The notes: a model not told the origin generated them from the letters alone. Shown: positions 19,270-29,679, numbered from the stretch's first letter. The stretch is 64,000 nucleotides of DNA from Wenzhouxiangella sp042310355 (GCF_042310355.1 NZ_JBHJMR010000002.1:124001-188000), one strand, 5' to 3'. Made by a program: numbers and translations.

Positions 19270-19843
19270 GGCCGTCCTCCGACAGGCGGCGCTTGAGCCA
19301 GGCCCGGGCCATGCGCCACTCGCGGGCGACGGTCGAGCGCGAGACGTCCAGCGTTTCGGCCGTTTCGTCCATGCTCAGGCCGGCGAAGTAGCGCAGTTCG
19401 ACGATGCGCGCCTGGCGTTCGTCGATGCCGGCAAGTTGCTCGAGAACCTCGTCGATGGCGATCAGCTCGGATCCGAAATCCTCGCCGGCGGCGGAGTCCT
19501 CGATATCGACCCGGAAGCGTTCCGGCGGGCGTTTGTCGGCGTGGCGCTTGCGGGCGTAATCGACCAGCACGCGGCGCATGACGGTCGCGGCCACCAGCAC
19601 GAATTCACGCCGGTCCTCCCAGCTCTCGTAGGCCTGTCCGGCCAGGCGCAGGTAGGCTTCGTTGATCAGCGCCGTGGGCTGGAGCGTGTGGTTGCCGCGC
19701 TGCCCGGCGAGCTGGCGCGACGCCAGGGCGCGCAACTCATCGTAGACCAGGGGCAGCATGCTGGCCAGCGAAGCCTCTCCGCGTTCGCTGCAGCGCTTGA
19801 CCAGGGCTTCGAGCTCGGAAGTGGTTTGGGGCGAACGGGCCAT
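19256..19843 (-). CDS. ECF-type RNA polymerase sigma factor, kinase-linked (ECF43/Sig70_X6-like)
   Basis: 195 residues. Region 2 contains LVYDELRALASRQLAG and LQPTALINEAYLRLAG, then REFVLVAATVMRRVLVDYARKRHADKR; region 4 has ARIVELRYFAGLSMDETAETL and a helix-turn-helix VSRSTVAREWRMARAWLKRRL. This layout is that of the Sig70_X6 family (ECF43). Residue Thr57 sits in the region 2.2 motif where most ECF sigmas carry acidic residues. In the characterised Vibrio EcfP case the missing charge is supplied by kinase phosphorylation of a threonine. No anti-sigma gene is adjacent; instead a Ser/Thr kinase gene converges on it with a 14-base overlap. Confidence 0.92.
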   Translation of the reverse strand: MARSPQTTSELEALVKRCSERGEASLASMLPLVYDELRALASRQLAGQRGNHTLQPTALINEAYLRLAGQAYESWEDRREFVLVAATVMRRVLVDYARKRHADKRPPERFRVDIEDSAAGEDFGSELIAIDEVLEQLAGIDERQARIVELRYFAGLSMDETAETLDVSRSTVAREWRMARAWLKRRLSEDGLKTD

Positions 19844-19906
19844 GCCTGCTGCGGCGCTCGGGTTGGACTCCTGGTCATGCTACAACATTCGATCGGGATG
19901 GCTGAT

Positions 19907-19936
19907 TTCACTTTTGGGGGGCGAGTGGACTACAAT
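19907..19936 (+). promoter_or_regulatory. possible sigma-70-like promoter
   Basis: TTCACT at 19907-19912 (4/6) and TACAAT at 19931-19936 (5/6) are separated by 18 bases, 43 bases ahead of the exported-protein ATG at 19979. Confidence 0.33.
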
Positions 19937-19978
19937 CATGCGATGAATTGCCACACAAGCGATTGGGGCATTGCGTTG

Positions 19979-20557
19979 ATGAAAATCGGCAAGGCTTGCA
20001 TGCTGCTGATCTCGGCGCTTTTCCTCGCCGCACCCGCCGTCGCCGAGGAGCCGACGAGCAGCGCCTGCGTGATCGCTGCCGGCGACAGCGTGGCGGAGCA
20101 GGGGCCGGCTGCCGTTCTGGCGCTCGCCCCGTCTTCCCGTGAAGAGCCGTTTCGGCTTTCGTTCGGTTGCCAGGACGGCAGCGTGTCCAGCCTCCGGGTG
20201 CGCAGTGTTCCCGGCCAGGCCGTCGAAGCGCGCTTCCTGCTGGTTCGAGGCGCGGCTGACCTGGCCGAGATCGAGTGGGACGATATCGCTCAGTCGGGCT
20301 GGAGCCAGCTCGACATCCAGCAGTCCGGGGGGCGCTCGGTCGCGACGCTTCGTATCGACGTTCCCGGTTCCGCCGCGCCCGGCTCGGTCCGATCCGGCAA
20401 CCTGCGGTTTCTTAACGAATCCTCTGGCTCGTCCCGGTCCGACTCGCTGCAAATCCCCGTCATGGTCGAAGTCATCGATGGCGGCCCGCTGTTCCGCGAC
20501 GATTTCGACCCCGCGCCCGATCCCGTCATCGGCCAGTTCAGCATGGTTGGTCACTGA
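19979..20557 (+). CDS. small exported protein with C-terminal LFRDDF motif
   Basis: 192 residues from the ATG at 19979, chosen because it directly opens a clean signal peptide MKIGKACMLLISALFLAAPAVAEE; the frame is open further upstream, but that part runs antisense through the sigma gene. The mature protein is a single beta-sandwich-like domain with two cysteines (TSSACV and SFGCQDG) that could form a disulfide. Near its end it has GGPLFRDDFDPAPDP, a degenerate copy of the IF-x-DRF motif seen in other exported proteins in this window. It lies divergently from the ECF sigma factor, so it could be a sigma target (inference). Function unknown. Confidence 0.75.
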   Translation: MKIGKACMLLISALFLAAPAVAEEPTSSACVIAAGDSVAEQGPAAVLALAPSSREEPFRLSFGCQDGSVSSLRVRSVPGQAVEARFLLVRGAADLAEIEWDDIAQSGWSQLDIQQSGGRSVATLRIDVPGSAAPGSVRSGNLRFLNESSGSSRSDSLQIPVMVEVIDGGPLFRDDFDPAPDPVIGQFSMVGH

Positions 20558-20573
20558 CACCCGAGTTTCACCA

Positions 20574-20597
20574 CCCGGGCAGGAATCTTGCCCCGGG
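20574..20597. terminator. possible bidirectional hairpin between convergent genes
   Basis: CCCGGGCA pairs with TGCCCCGGG (one bulged C) around a short loop, between the convergent ends of the small exported protein and hutI. There is no T-tract on either side. Confidence 0.35.
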
Positions 20598-20610
20598 CCG
20601 CACAACCCCT

Positions 20611-21825
20611 TCAGTCGATCCAGTGCCCGCTCTTGAGGGTTTGCTGGCAGGCATTGGGCCGGAAGTGATACAGCCAGTGATTGATGTCGGGGGCGTCGAT
20701 GACGGCGAGATCGGCGCGGTAGCGGGGCAGCAGGCTGCCGTGAGAGCGCTCGAGCCCGATGGCCCGGGCGGCGTGACTGGTCACTCCCCGCAAGACTTCA
20801 GCCGGGCTCATGCGCTGGTGGACGGCGGCCAGGGTCATGGCCAGGTGCAGGTGGTAGCTGGGCGCGGAGCCGGGGTTGAAGTCGGTGGCGACCGCGACCC
20901 GGGCGCCGGCCTCGATCCATTGGCGCGCCGGCAGGAAGGGTTCGCGCAGGTAGAGCGACGCGATGGGCAGGCTCACGGCCACCGTGCCGGCTTCGGCCAT
21001 GGCCCGGATGTCCGCGTCCGAGGCGTATTCCAGGTGCTCGGCCGAGACCGCGCCGAGTTCGGCCGCGAGGCCGGCCCCGCCGCCTGAAGAGAGCTGGTCG
21101 GCGTGGATTTTCAGTCCGAGGCCGTGGCGTTTGGCGGTTTCCAGGATGCGGCGGCCTTCCTCGAGCGTGAAGGCGTTGTCCTCGATGAAAGCATCGCAGA
21201 ACCGCGCCAGCCGGCGCTCGGCCACTTCCGGGATCACCTCCTCGCAGAGCAGGGCGACATATTCGTCGCGGCGATCGCGGTACTCGGCCGGCACCAGGTG
21301 GGCGCCGAGGAAGGTCGGTACGATCTCGAGCGGCTGCTGCGCGTTGAGCCGGCGGTAGGCCTCCAGCTGCTTGATCTCGTTGTCGCGGTCCAGGCCGTAG
21401 CCGGACTTGGCTTCGACGGTGGTCACGCCCAGGCGTGCCATGTCGGCCAGGGCCTCGGCGGCCTTTGACTCGAGTTCGTCGATATCGGTCTCGCGAGTGG
21501 CCTGGACGGTCGAATTGATGCCGCCGCCAGCGGCCTGGATGTCCTGGTAGCTGGCGCCTTCCAGGCGTGCGGCGAACTCGTCGCCGCGCCAGCCGCCGAA
21601 ACACAGGTGGGTGTGGCAATCGATCAGACCGGGCACCACGCAGCGCCCGCCGGCGTCGAAGCGCTCGGCTTCGGCGAACTCCGCCGGCAAATCAGCCGCC
21701 GGCCCGGCGTAGCGAATCGTGTCGCCCTCCCAGGCCACCGCGGCATCGCGGACAGCATCCACTTCGTCATGCCTGCCGTCTGGCGGGACGCGGTAGAGAG
21801 TGGATATGTTGGTGAGTAACTTCAT
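20611..21825 (-). CDS. hutI: imidazolonepropionase HutI
   Basis: 404 residues from the ATG at 21825 (upstream AAAGGG ribosome site; an upstream in-frame start would run into the inverted-repeat element and lacks family similarity). Amidohydrolase fold with metal-binding IDCHTHLCFGGWRGDEF, substrate loop AAGGGINSTVQATRE, VEAKSGYGLD, KIHADQLSSGGGAGLAAELG, SAEHLEYAS and ATDFNPGS, all typical of HutI. It hydrolyses 4-imidazolone-5-propanoate to N-formimidoyl-L-glutamate, step three of histidine degradation, in the cytoplasm. It is last of hutU-hutH-hutI, but is separated from hutH by 198 bases holding a 22-bp inverted-repeat element. Confidence 0.97.
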   Translation of the reverse strand: MKLLTNISTLYRVPPDGRHDEVDAVRDAAVAWEGDTIRYAGPAADLPAEFAEAERFDAGGRCVVPGLIDCHTHLCFGGWRGDEFAARLEGASYQDIQAAGGGINSTVQATRETDIDELESKAAEALADMARLGVTTVEAKSGYGLDRDNEIKQLEAYRRLNAQQPLEIVPTFLGAHLVPAEYRDRRDEYVALLCEEVIPEVAERRLARFCDAFIEDNAFTLEEGRRILETAKRHGLGLKIHADQLSSGGGAGLAAELGAVSAEHLEYASDADIRAMAEAGTVAVSLPIASLYLREPFLPARQWIEAGARVAVATDFNPGSAPSYHLHLAMTLAAVHQRMSPAEVLRGVTSHAARAIGLERSHGSLLPRYRADLAVIDAPDINHWLYHFRPNACQQTLKSGHWID

Positions 21826-21835
21826 AAAAACCCTT

Positions 21836-22008
21836 TTGTCCACAGATGAACACAGATTAAGAAAATAAAAAATGCTACTTCGTGGGTGCATTGGGGGAGC
21901 TGGAAACTGGTCGCCAACTGCTCATGCACATCCAGAAGTTCGCTTTTCTCTCTTTGTCTTTAATTTTTTATCTTTTATCTGTGTTTATCTGTGTTCATCT
22001 GTGGACAA
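21836..22008. repeat. 173-bp element with perfect 22-bp terminal inverted repeats
   Basis: Bases 21836-21857 are the exact reverse complement of 21987-22008 (TTGTCCACAGATGAACACAG followed by AT). The right arm is preceded by a further partial copy, ATCTGTGTTT. The interior is AT-rich at both edges compared with the surrounding genes. There is no open frame or clear target duplication. Related CACAGATGAACACAGAT units occur as dispersed repeats in many bacterial genomes (recollection, not checked). It lies between hutH and hutI and could act as a hairpin in the hut mRNA. Confidence 0.75.
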
Positions 22009-22023
22009 TATTCAAAGCTGAAA

Positions 22024-23525
22024 TTATCGAAGCCCCGAAACCGCCGACTGCACCGAGCCGACCAGTTCGCCCGAGCGCAGCAGGCGGGTGCAGGTGTCGA
22101 TGTCGTGGCCGACTTCGTAGTCTTCCTCGGCATGGTTGACGTGCCGGCGGATGTGATCGTGGGCGGCGAGGACGCCCCGGCCGGGTTTCAGCGGTGAGCG
22201 GAAGTCCAGCGCCTGGGCGGCGGTCAGCGCCTCGACGGCCAGCACGCGCTCAATGTTGTGCAGCACGCTGAGCAGCTTGAGCGCGCTGATCGAGCCCATC
22301 GAGACGTGGTCTTCCTGGCCCAGGCTGGTGGGAATGGAATCGACGCTGGCCGGGTGGCACAGCACCTTGTTCTCGCTCACCAGGGCCGCGGCGGTGTACT
22401 GCGGGATCATGAAGCCGGAGTTGATGCCGGTGTCGCTCATCAGCAGTTTGGGCAGCCCGTCGTGACCTTCCAGCAGCAGGTAGGTTCGCCGTTCGGAAAT
22501 GCTCGCCAGCTCCGACAGGGCCATGGCCGCATAGTCCAGGCAGAGCGCCAGCGGCTGGCCGTGGAAGTTCCCGGCCGAGATGATGTCGCCGTCTTCGAAC
22601 ACCAGCGGGTTGTCGGTGACCGAGTTGATCTCGCGCTCGACCACCTCGATGGCGTGCCCCAGCGCATCGCGACTGGCGCCGTGCACCTGCGGGATACAGC
22701 GCAGGCAATAGGGATCCTGCACCTTGCCGCAGTTGCGGTGCGATTCCAGGATCTCGGAGTCGGCGAGTAGTTCGCGCACGTTGGCCGCCACCGTCATCTG
22801 CCCGGGATGCGGCCGCACCTGGTGTACGCGCTCGTCGAAGGGCCGCGCCGAGCCCTGCAGGGCTTCGAGGCTCATCGTGCCCAGGATGTCGGCGGCCTTC
22901 ATCAGGTGAATGGCGCGGTTGAGGATGAACGCGCCGTAGGCCGACATCAGCTGCGTGCCGTTGATCAGGCCGATGCCGTCCTTGGCGCCGGGTTCGACCG
23001 GCTCGACCCCGTGGCGTGCCAGTGTTTCGCGCGTCGGCTCCGGCCCGGTTCGTTCCTCGTTCCAGCACTGGCCCAGCCCGATCAAGGGCAGGCTCATATG
23101 GGCCAGGGGTGCCAGGTCGCCGGAAGCACCGACGCTGCCGCGGCTGGGGATGAAGGGCAGGATATCGAGCTCACAGAACTTGAGAAGCTGCCTGAAGATC
23201 GGCAGTGAAATGCCTGAATTCCCGAGCCCCAGGGCGTGCACCTTGAGCTGCATCATCAGCCGGGTGATCTCGATGGGCACCGGGTCGCCCGTGCCGCAGG
23301 CGTGCGAGAGCAACAGGTTGCGCTGCAGCTTGCCAAGCTGGTCGTCGTCGATGCGCTTGCTCGCCAGCGCGCCGAACCCGGTGTTGACGCCGTAAATGGC
23401 GTCGCCGCCTTCGAGTGCGCGTTCCACGATCCGGCGTGACCTCTGAACGGCCCCGTCGTCGGCCCGCAACGCATCGAGGCGCCGGTCCAGGTCGCTAAAC
23501 AGATTCTCTATGGTGACAGTCGAGT

Positions 23526-23529
<4 letters not shown>
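22024..23529 (-). CDS. hutH: histidine ammonia-lyase HutH
   Basis: 501 residues, normal length. The MIO-forming Ala-Ser-Gly is in RGSVGASGDLAPLAHMSLPL. Other family hallmarks are NTGFGALASKRI near the N-terminus, NGTQLMSAYGAF, VQDPYCLRCIPQVHGA and QEDHVSMGS. It deaminates L-histidine to trans-urocanate, the first step of histidine utilisation. The start ATG overlaps the hutU TGA by four bases (ATGA), so the two are translationally coupled. The N-terminus is complete and no key residue is missing. Confidence 0.98.
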
Positions 23530-25208
<1,679 letters not shown>

Positions 25209-25269
25209 CGTTGTCCTGCGTGTCGGGGAAGGATGCCAGTATAGCAATCCCCGCTGTCTACAGGCCCCG

Positions 25270-25572
25270 TCAGCGGTTGCGCAGGTGCCGCCAGACGACG
25301 TCGCCGAGCAGGTAGGGGATCAGTCCAAGCGCAATACCCATGCCCGTTGCAAGCCAGCCGGTGGTTCCGGGCATCAGTTTCTGCGGCCAGTCGGACGTGA
25401 GGTGGAATCCGAAGCCCAGAACGGCCCAGAGCCATTCCAGGATGTTGCGCGAGCCGACGCTGGACTCCAGGGCGAACAGCGCGAGCCCGGAAAGAAAGGC
25501 CGCGCACAGGAAGGGATTGTCGCGGATCATCTCGCTGAGACTGCGCGAGCTGTTGGATCGGGATCGCATCAT
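25270..25572 (-). CDS. small inner-membrane protein
   Basis: 100 residues (MMRSRS..., with the second Met as an equally possible start; GGAGA lies upstream). Two or three hydrophobic segments are seen: LCAAFLSGLALFAL (about 22-35), ILEWLWAVLGFGFHL (about 44-58) and WLATGMGIALGLIPYLLGDVVW (about 73-94). It is basic at the N-terminus and has no cysteine pair or known motif. It lies 61 bases upstream of hutU on the same strand and may share its transcript. Unknown function; the coding call rests on the membrane-protein pattern and codon quality. Confidence 0.65.
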   Translation of the reverse strand: MMRSRSNSSRSLSEMIRDNPFLCAAFLSGLALFALESSVGSRNILEWLWAVLGFGFHLTSDWPQKLMPGTTGWLATGMGIALGLIPYLLGDVVWRHLRNR

Positions 25573-25711
25573 GCTGGCTCTCCGGCTGCGGGCCTGAACG
25601 CCGGCGGGTGACGCCGGTATGCCTTGTATACTACTTCAAGGGACTCTTTAACAAGCCCGGTAGTCGGCGCAGCCGGGCACGGGCAGGCACGATGAGACAG
25701 CGCAACTGAAG

Positions 25712-27004
25712 ATGCAGAATCGCCTCAGAATCTTACTGGCCCTCGTTTCGATCGCTCTTTTGGCGAGCGGCTGCATGCTGCGCGACTTGCGCGACCAGGT
25801 CGCGATGCTCGACCAGGCCTGCGGACTCCAGGGCCGGGTGGTTCAGGGTGAGCGACAGGGTCAGGCCGTGGTGGTTGCGTTGTCGGCCGGCAATCCCGAG
25901 CTCGGCGAGCCTCCCGAGCCGATCGACTACACGCTGTCGGAGTCTTCCGGGGATTTCAGTTTCGCGCTCGCGCCCGGTGCCTACCGCTTGCTGGCTTTTG
26001 TCGACAGCGACAGCGACCTGGAACTCGACGATGACGAGGCGGCCGGTCGGCCGGACAACGACAGGATGCTGGATTGCGGCCCCGGGGAGAGCATCGGGGT
26101 CGATCCGATCGTGATTCGGGCCAGCCGCAGCGAGTCGGAAGGGCAGGAGCTCACAATCAGCGACAGCCGCAACCTGGTCGAGAGTGCGATGAGCTCGGCC
26201 GTCAGTCTCGGCCAGCTCACGGCCTTCGGCGAGGTGGTGCCGCTCAGCGATACTCGCTTCGATCTCGAGCGGGCGCGCGACAGTCTGTGGCGGCCGGTCG
26301 ATTTCCTGCGGGCCGGCCACGCCGGGGTCTATCTCGATGCCCCGCTGGACCCGGAGCGTACGCCGGTGCTGTTCATTCACGGCATCAACGGGTCTCCGCG
26401 CGTGCTCGAGCCGATGATCCGGCACATCGACGGTGATCGCTTCCAGGCCATGTATTTCTACTATCCCTCCGGCCTGCGCATCGAGCAGGTGGCCTGGCAC
26501 CTGGACCGGATCATGCGCGAGATCGAGCATCGGCACGAGATGGAGCGCTATCACGTCATCGCCCACAGCATGGGCGGGCTGATCGCCCGGGCCTGGCTGC
26601 TGCAGCGGGCTGCCTCCAGCCGCCGGGCCACGATCGCTTCTTTCATCAGCCTGTCCACGCCCTGGCTGGGCTATCCGTCGGCCCAGCAAGGAGTCGATCA
26701 CTCGCCGGTCGTGGTGCCCGTGTGGCGCGATATGGCCAGCGGCAGTGCCTTCCTCGAGGGCCTGTTCGAGGCCGAAGTCGATCCAGGGCGGCTGCCGCCG
26801 CATCACCTGTTGTTCAGCTTCCGCCAGTCCGGCTGGATGTCGAGCGATTCGGGCGACGGCGTGGCGGCGCTGGCCAGCATGTTGCCAGTGAATGCACAGA
26901 GGGGCGCGGCTTCGGTCTTCGGTGTTGATACCGGGCACGTCGAGATTCTTTCGGATTCGACGGCGCAGGCACGCGTGGAGGCATTGTTGTCGAGCCCGCC
27001 CTGA
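25712..27004 (+). CDS. lipoprotein alpha/beta-hydrolase (lipase/esterase-like)
   Basis: 430 residues. Signal peptide with lipobox LLASGC, so the mature Cys21 should be lipidated. An N-terminal beta domain (about 35-140, QGRVVQGERQGQAVVVAL and an acidic DSDSDLELDDDE stretch) precedes an alpha/beta-hydrolase domain (about 215-425): oxyanion region VLFIHGINGSP, nucleophile elbow VIAHSMGG and a late VDTGHVEIL histidine. These fit a Ser-His catalytic centre of lipase, esterase or PGAP1-like enzymes. The substrate cannot be told. It is expected to be anchored in the outer or inner membrane facing the periplasm. A TATACT hexamer lies at 25627-25632, but without a good -35. Confidence 0.88.
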   Translation: MQNRLRILLALVSIALLASGCMLRDLRDQVAMLDQACGLQGRVVQGERQGQAVVVALSAGNPELGEPPEPIDYTLSESSGDFSFALAPGAYRLLAFVDSDSDLELDDDEAAGRPDNDRMLDCGPGESIGVDPIVIRASRSESEGQELTISDSRNLVESAMSSAVSLGQLTAFGEVVPLSDTRFDLERARDSLWRPVDFLRAGHAGVYLDAPLDPERTPVLFIHGINGSPRVLEPMIRHIDGDRFQAMYFYYPSGLRIEQVAWHLDRIMREIEHRHEMERYHVIAHSMGGLIARAWLLQRAASSRRATIASFISLSTPWLGYPSAQQGVDHSPVVVPVWRDMASGSAFLEGLFEAEVDPGRLPPHHLLFSFRQSGWMSSDSGDGVAALASMLPVNAQRGAASVFGVDTGHVEILSDSTAQARVEALLSSPP

Positions 27005-27104
27005 ATCCGGGCCCCCGCGGCTCTTCGACAACGCGCCGGGGCCGAACCATCATCGGGTGCAAATGTCCCACCGGGCATTGAAGGGAATTGAATACAATAC
27101 GGCC

Positions 27105-27626
27105 ATGATGAATCCAATCCGGGGACGTACCCCTTTCGCGCTGGTGTTCGCGGTCTGTGCCGCGCTGCTGGCCTACGCCTACTACGCGCAGTTCGTGCTG
27201 GGCCTGGAGCCCTGCCCGCTGTGCATTCTGCAACGCCTGGGCTTCATGGTCATGGGCGCTTTCGCGTTGCTCGGTGCGCTCCACGGCCCCCGGAGCTGGG
27301 GGCGCTGGCTCTATGGTGTTCCCATCCTGGCCGGTGCCGGCTGGGGCATCACCACGGCCTCGCGCCACGTTTGGCTGCAGGGTCTGCCGGCCGACCAGGT
27401 CCCTGACTGCGGCCCCGGCATGTATTTCATGCTCGAGTACGACTTTCCGCTCATGGAGATCCTCAACGAAGCCTTCACCGGGGCCGGGGAGTGTGCGGAG
27501 GTGGACTGGTACTTCCTCGGCTTGTCGATGCCGGCCTGGACGCTGATCTGGTATGTTGCACTTTCGGTGTTCATTCTCTGGGCGCTGTTGGCGAACACGA
27601 TCGCTTCGAGGAAGCCGTCACGATGA
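27105..27626 (+). CDS. dsbB: disulfide bond formation protein B
   Basis: 173 residues starting MMNPIRG at 27105. Four membrane helices and the two redox pairs expected of DsbB: Cys37-x-x-Cys40 in LEPCPLCILQRLGF and Cys102/Cys130 in the second periplasmic loop. It re-oxidises periplasmic DsbA and passes electrons to quinone. Its TGA overlaps the ATG of the DAHP synthase gene by four bases, so the two are coupled although functionally unrelated. The frame is open upstream into the end of the lipoprotein gene, but that part has no similarity to DsbB. Confidence 0.95.
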   Translation: MMNPIRGRTPFALVFAVCAALLAYAYYAQFVLGLEPCPLCILQRLGFMVMGAFALLGALHGPRSWGRWLYGVPILAGAGWGITTASRHVWLQGLPADQVPDCGPGMYFMLEYDFPLMEILNEAFTGAGECAEVDWYFLGLSMPAWTLIWYVALSVFILWALLANTIASRKPSR

Positions 27627-28999
27627 GCGAGAAGTTCAAGACAATCACTCCCGCGAAGGGCTGGCGGCCGGATTCCTGGCAGCAGCATGATGCGGGTCAG
27701 CAAGCGAACTACCCCGACCAGATCGCGTTTCGTCATGCGCAGGGCCGGCTGGCGACCATGCCGCCGCTGGTCACTTCCTGGGAGATTCTCGCGCTCAAGC
27801 AGCAGATCGCCGAGGCGCAGGCCGGCAAGCGCTTCGTGCTTCAGGGCGGGGACTGCGCCGAGCTGTTCGACGACTGCGAACCGAACATCATCGCCAACCG
27901 CTTGAAGGTGCTGCTGCAGATGTCTTTGGTCATGCTGCACGGCATGGAAAAGCCGGTGGTGCGTATCGGCCGATTTGCCGGACAGTACGCCAAGCCGCGT
28001 TCTTCCGATACGGAAACGCGTGACGGGGTGACGTTGCCGAGCTACCGTGGTGACCTGGTCAACGCGCCGGCGTTCACCGAGGCTGCTCGCACCCCCGATC
28101 CCGAACGCATGCTGCGGGCCCACGCCAGCTCGGCGATGACGATGAATTTCGTGCGGGCCCTCGTCGACGGCGGCTTCGCCGACCTGCATCACCCGGAGTA
28201 CTGGAACCTGGGCTGGCTGGAGCATTCCCCGCTGGCCGACGAGTTCGAACGCATCGCCGAGAGCATCGGTCACTCCGTGCGCTTCATGGAGACGATTACC
28301 GGGCAGCAGCCGGGCAGCCTTCGCCGCGTGGATTTCTTCACCTCCCACGAGGCCCTCCACCTGAACTACGAGCAGGCCTTGACGAGGCGCGTTCCGCGCC
28401 AATGGGGCTGGTTCAATCTGTCGACCCATTTCCCATGGATTGGCATGCGCACCGCCGAACTCGAGGGCGCGCACGTGGAGTTGTTCCGCGGCGTTCGCAA
28501 TCCCATTGGCATCAAGGTGGGGCCGGGCATGTCGGCGAACTGGCTCAAGGGCCTGATCCAGACACTCAATCCGGACGATGAGCCGGGCCGACTGGTGTTG
28601 ATTCACCGCATGGGTGCCGCTCAGGTTGCCGACAGGCTGCCACCACTGATCGAGGCGGCTCGCTCGACCGGTTCGCCCGTACTGTGGATCTGCGATCCGA
28701 TGCACGGCAACACCGAAAAGACCGACAACGGCTACAAGACGCGGCGCTTCGCGAACATCGTCTCTGAGGTGGAGCAGAGCTTCGACATCCACGCAGCTTG
28801 CGGTTCCCGGCTGGGCGGCGTGCATCTTGAGCTGACCGGCGAGAACGTCACCGAGTGCATTGGCGGTGCCCGCGATCTTGCCGAACACGACCTGTCTCGT
28901 GCCTACAAGACGACCGTAGATCCAAGGCTCAACTACGAGCAGGCGCTGGAGTTGTCCATGCGCATTGTCGGCAAGCACCGCAGTCTCGGTACGCCCTGA
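27623..28999 (+). CDS. class II 3-deoxy-7-phosphoheptulonate synthase
   Basis: 458 residues. Class II (plant/AroH-II type) DAHP synthase signatures: LQGGDCAELFDDCEPN, VRIGRFAGQYAKPRS, PSYRGDLVN, HEALHLNYEQALTR, GIKVGPGM, LIHRMGA and WICDPMHGNT. It condenses phosphoenolpyruvate with erythrose 4-phosphate at the entry of the shikimate pathway, in the cytoplasm. The metal-binding Cys (GGDCAE), His and Glu appear intact. Start at 27623 (ATGA overlap with dsbB), giving the standard MSEKFKTITPAKGWRPDSW beginning; an upstream extension would read through dsbB in another frame. Confidence 0.97.
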   Translation: MSEKFKTITPAKGWRPDSWQQHDAGQQANYPDQIAFRHAQGRLATMPPLVTSWEILALKQQIAEAQAGKRFVLQGGDCAELFDDCEPNIIANRLKVLLQMSLVMLHGMEKPVVRIGRFAGQYAKPRSSDTETRDGVTLPSYRGDLVNAPAFTEAARTPDPERMLRAHASSAMTMNFVRALVDGGFADLHHPEYWNLGWLEHSPLADEFERIAESIGHSVRFMETITGQQPGSLRRVDFFTSHEALHLNYEQALTRRVPRQWGWFNLSTHFPWIGMRTAELEGAHVELFRGVRNPIGIKVGPGMSANWLKGLIQTLNPDDEPGRLVLIHRMGAAQVADRLPPLIEAARSTGSPVLWICDPMHGNTEKTDNGYKTRRFANIVSEVEQSFDIHAACGSRLGGVHLELTGENVTECIGGARDLAEHDLSRAYKTTVDPRLNYEQALELSMRIVGKHRSLGTP

Positions 29000-29061
29000 A
29001 CACGGGTGCGCCGGGGCGTTGTGAGCGAACATCCATCGTGAAACACTGAGCGGAGGCCAGT

Positions 29062-29628
29062 ATGCAGATGAAATTCAATTTTGTGGTTGCCGGGTTGTCG
29101 TGTCTTGCGGCTGCCTCGTTCACTACCTTGGTCCATGCCGGAGGCGGCGGCGACAAGCCGTACGGTGATGTCCCACGCGCCGAGGCGCGCTTCGTCGACA
29201 GCGAAGGCCGCGAAGTCGGTCAGGCGGCGTTGCATCAGGGGCCCAATGGCTTGCTGATCGACCTGTCGATCGATGGTCTGAGTGAAGGTGCCAAGGCCAT
29301 TCACATTCACACAAAGGGAACCTGCGCAGACCCCGGTGACGGTTTCGTCGCCTCGGGCGGCCATATCAACCCGGAGGGGCGAAGCCACGGCCTGATGAAT
29401 CCGGAGGGCCCTGATGCGGGTGATTTGCCCAACTTCTTCGTCGGTTCGGACGGACGGGCACGCGCCCAGTTCTTCACGGGCCGGGCCAGCCTGGACGGCA
29501 GTACCGGCGCGAAGCTTGACGACGAGGACGGAGCGGCGATGGTCATTCATGAAAACCGTGACGACCACTTCAGTCAGCCGATCGGCGGTGCCGGCAGTCG
29601 TGTCGCCTGCGGCGTGATCGAACACTGA
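29062..29628 (+). CDS. sodC: periplasmic Cu/Zn superoxide dismutase family protein
   Basis: 188 residues with a signal peptide (MQMKFNFVVAGLSCLAAASFTTLVHA). SOD_Cu fold: copper ligands H81 and H83 (AIHIHTKGTC), bridging H101 (GGHINP), H109, H163 (MVIHENRDD), active-site R180 (GGAGSRVACGVI) and the disulfide C88/C183. The usual third zinc ligand in GPHAGDLPN is Asp here (D118, GPDAGDLPN), while the following D121 is kept. It should detoxify periplasmic superoxide, but metal loading may be atypical. GGAGG lies upstream of the ATG. Confidence 0.92.
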   Translation: MQMKFNFVVAGLSCLAAASFTTLVHAGGGGDKPYGDVPRAEARFVDSEGREVGQAALHQGPNGLLIDLSIDGLSEGAKAIHIHTKGTCADPGDGFVASGGHINPEGRSHGLMNPEGPDAGDLPNFFVGSDGRARAQFFTGRASLDGSTGAKLDDEDGAAMVIHENRDDHFSQPIGGAGSRVACGVIEH

Positions 29629-29635
29629 AGCGACG

Positions 29636-29665
29636 ATCCCGGGCCGCTACAGCACGGCCCGGGAT
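29636..29665. terminator. perfect 11-bp bidirectional terminator hairpin
   Basis: ATCCCGGGCCG (29636-29646) pairs perfectly with CGGCCCGGGAT (29655-29665) around an 8-base loop, seven bases after the sodC stop and before the convergent mdh end. It lacks a long U-tract but its position fits termination from both sides. Confidence 0.65.
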
Positions 29666-29679
29666 TGATCTCGAGGGTG

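Noticed and set aside
19106..19978. Upstream extension of the small exported protein at 19979-20557
   Set aside because: The extension runs antisense through the whole ECF sigma gene and would bury a clean signal peptide.
26892..27104. Longer N-terminus for DsbB
   Set aside because: The added residues overlap the lipoprotein gene end and are unlike any DsbB; the MMNPIRG start gives the family length.
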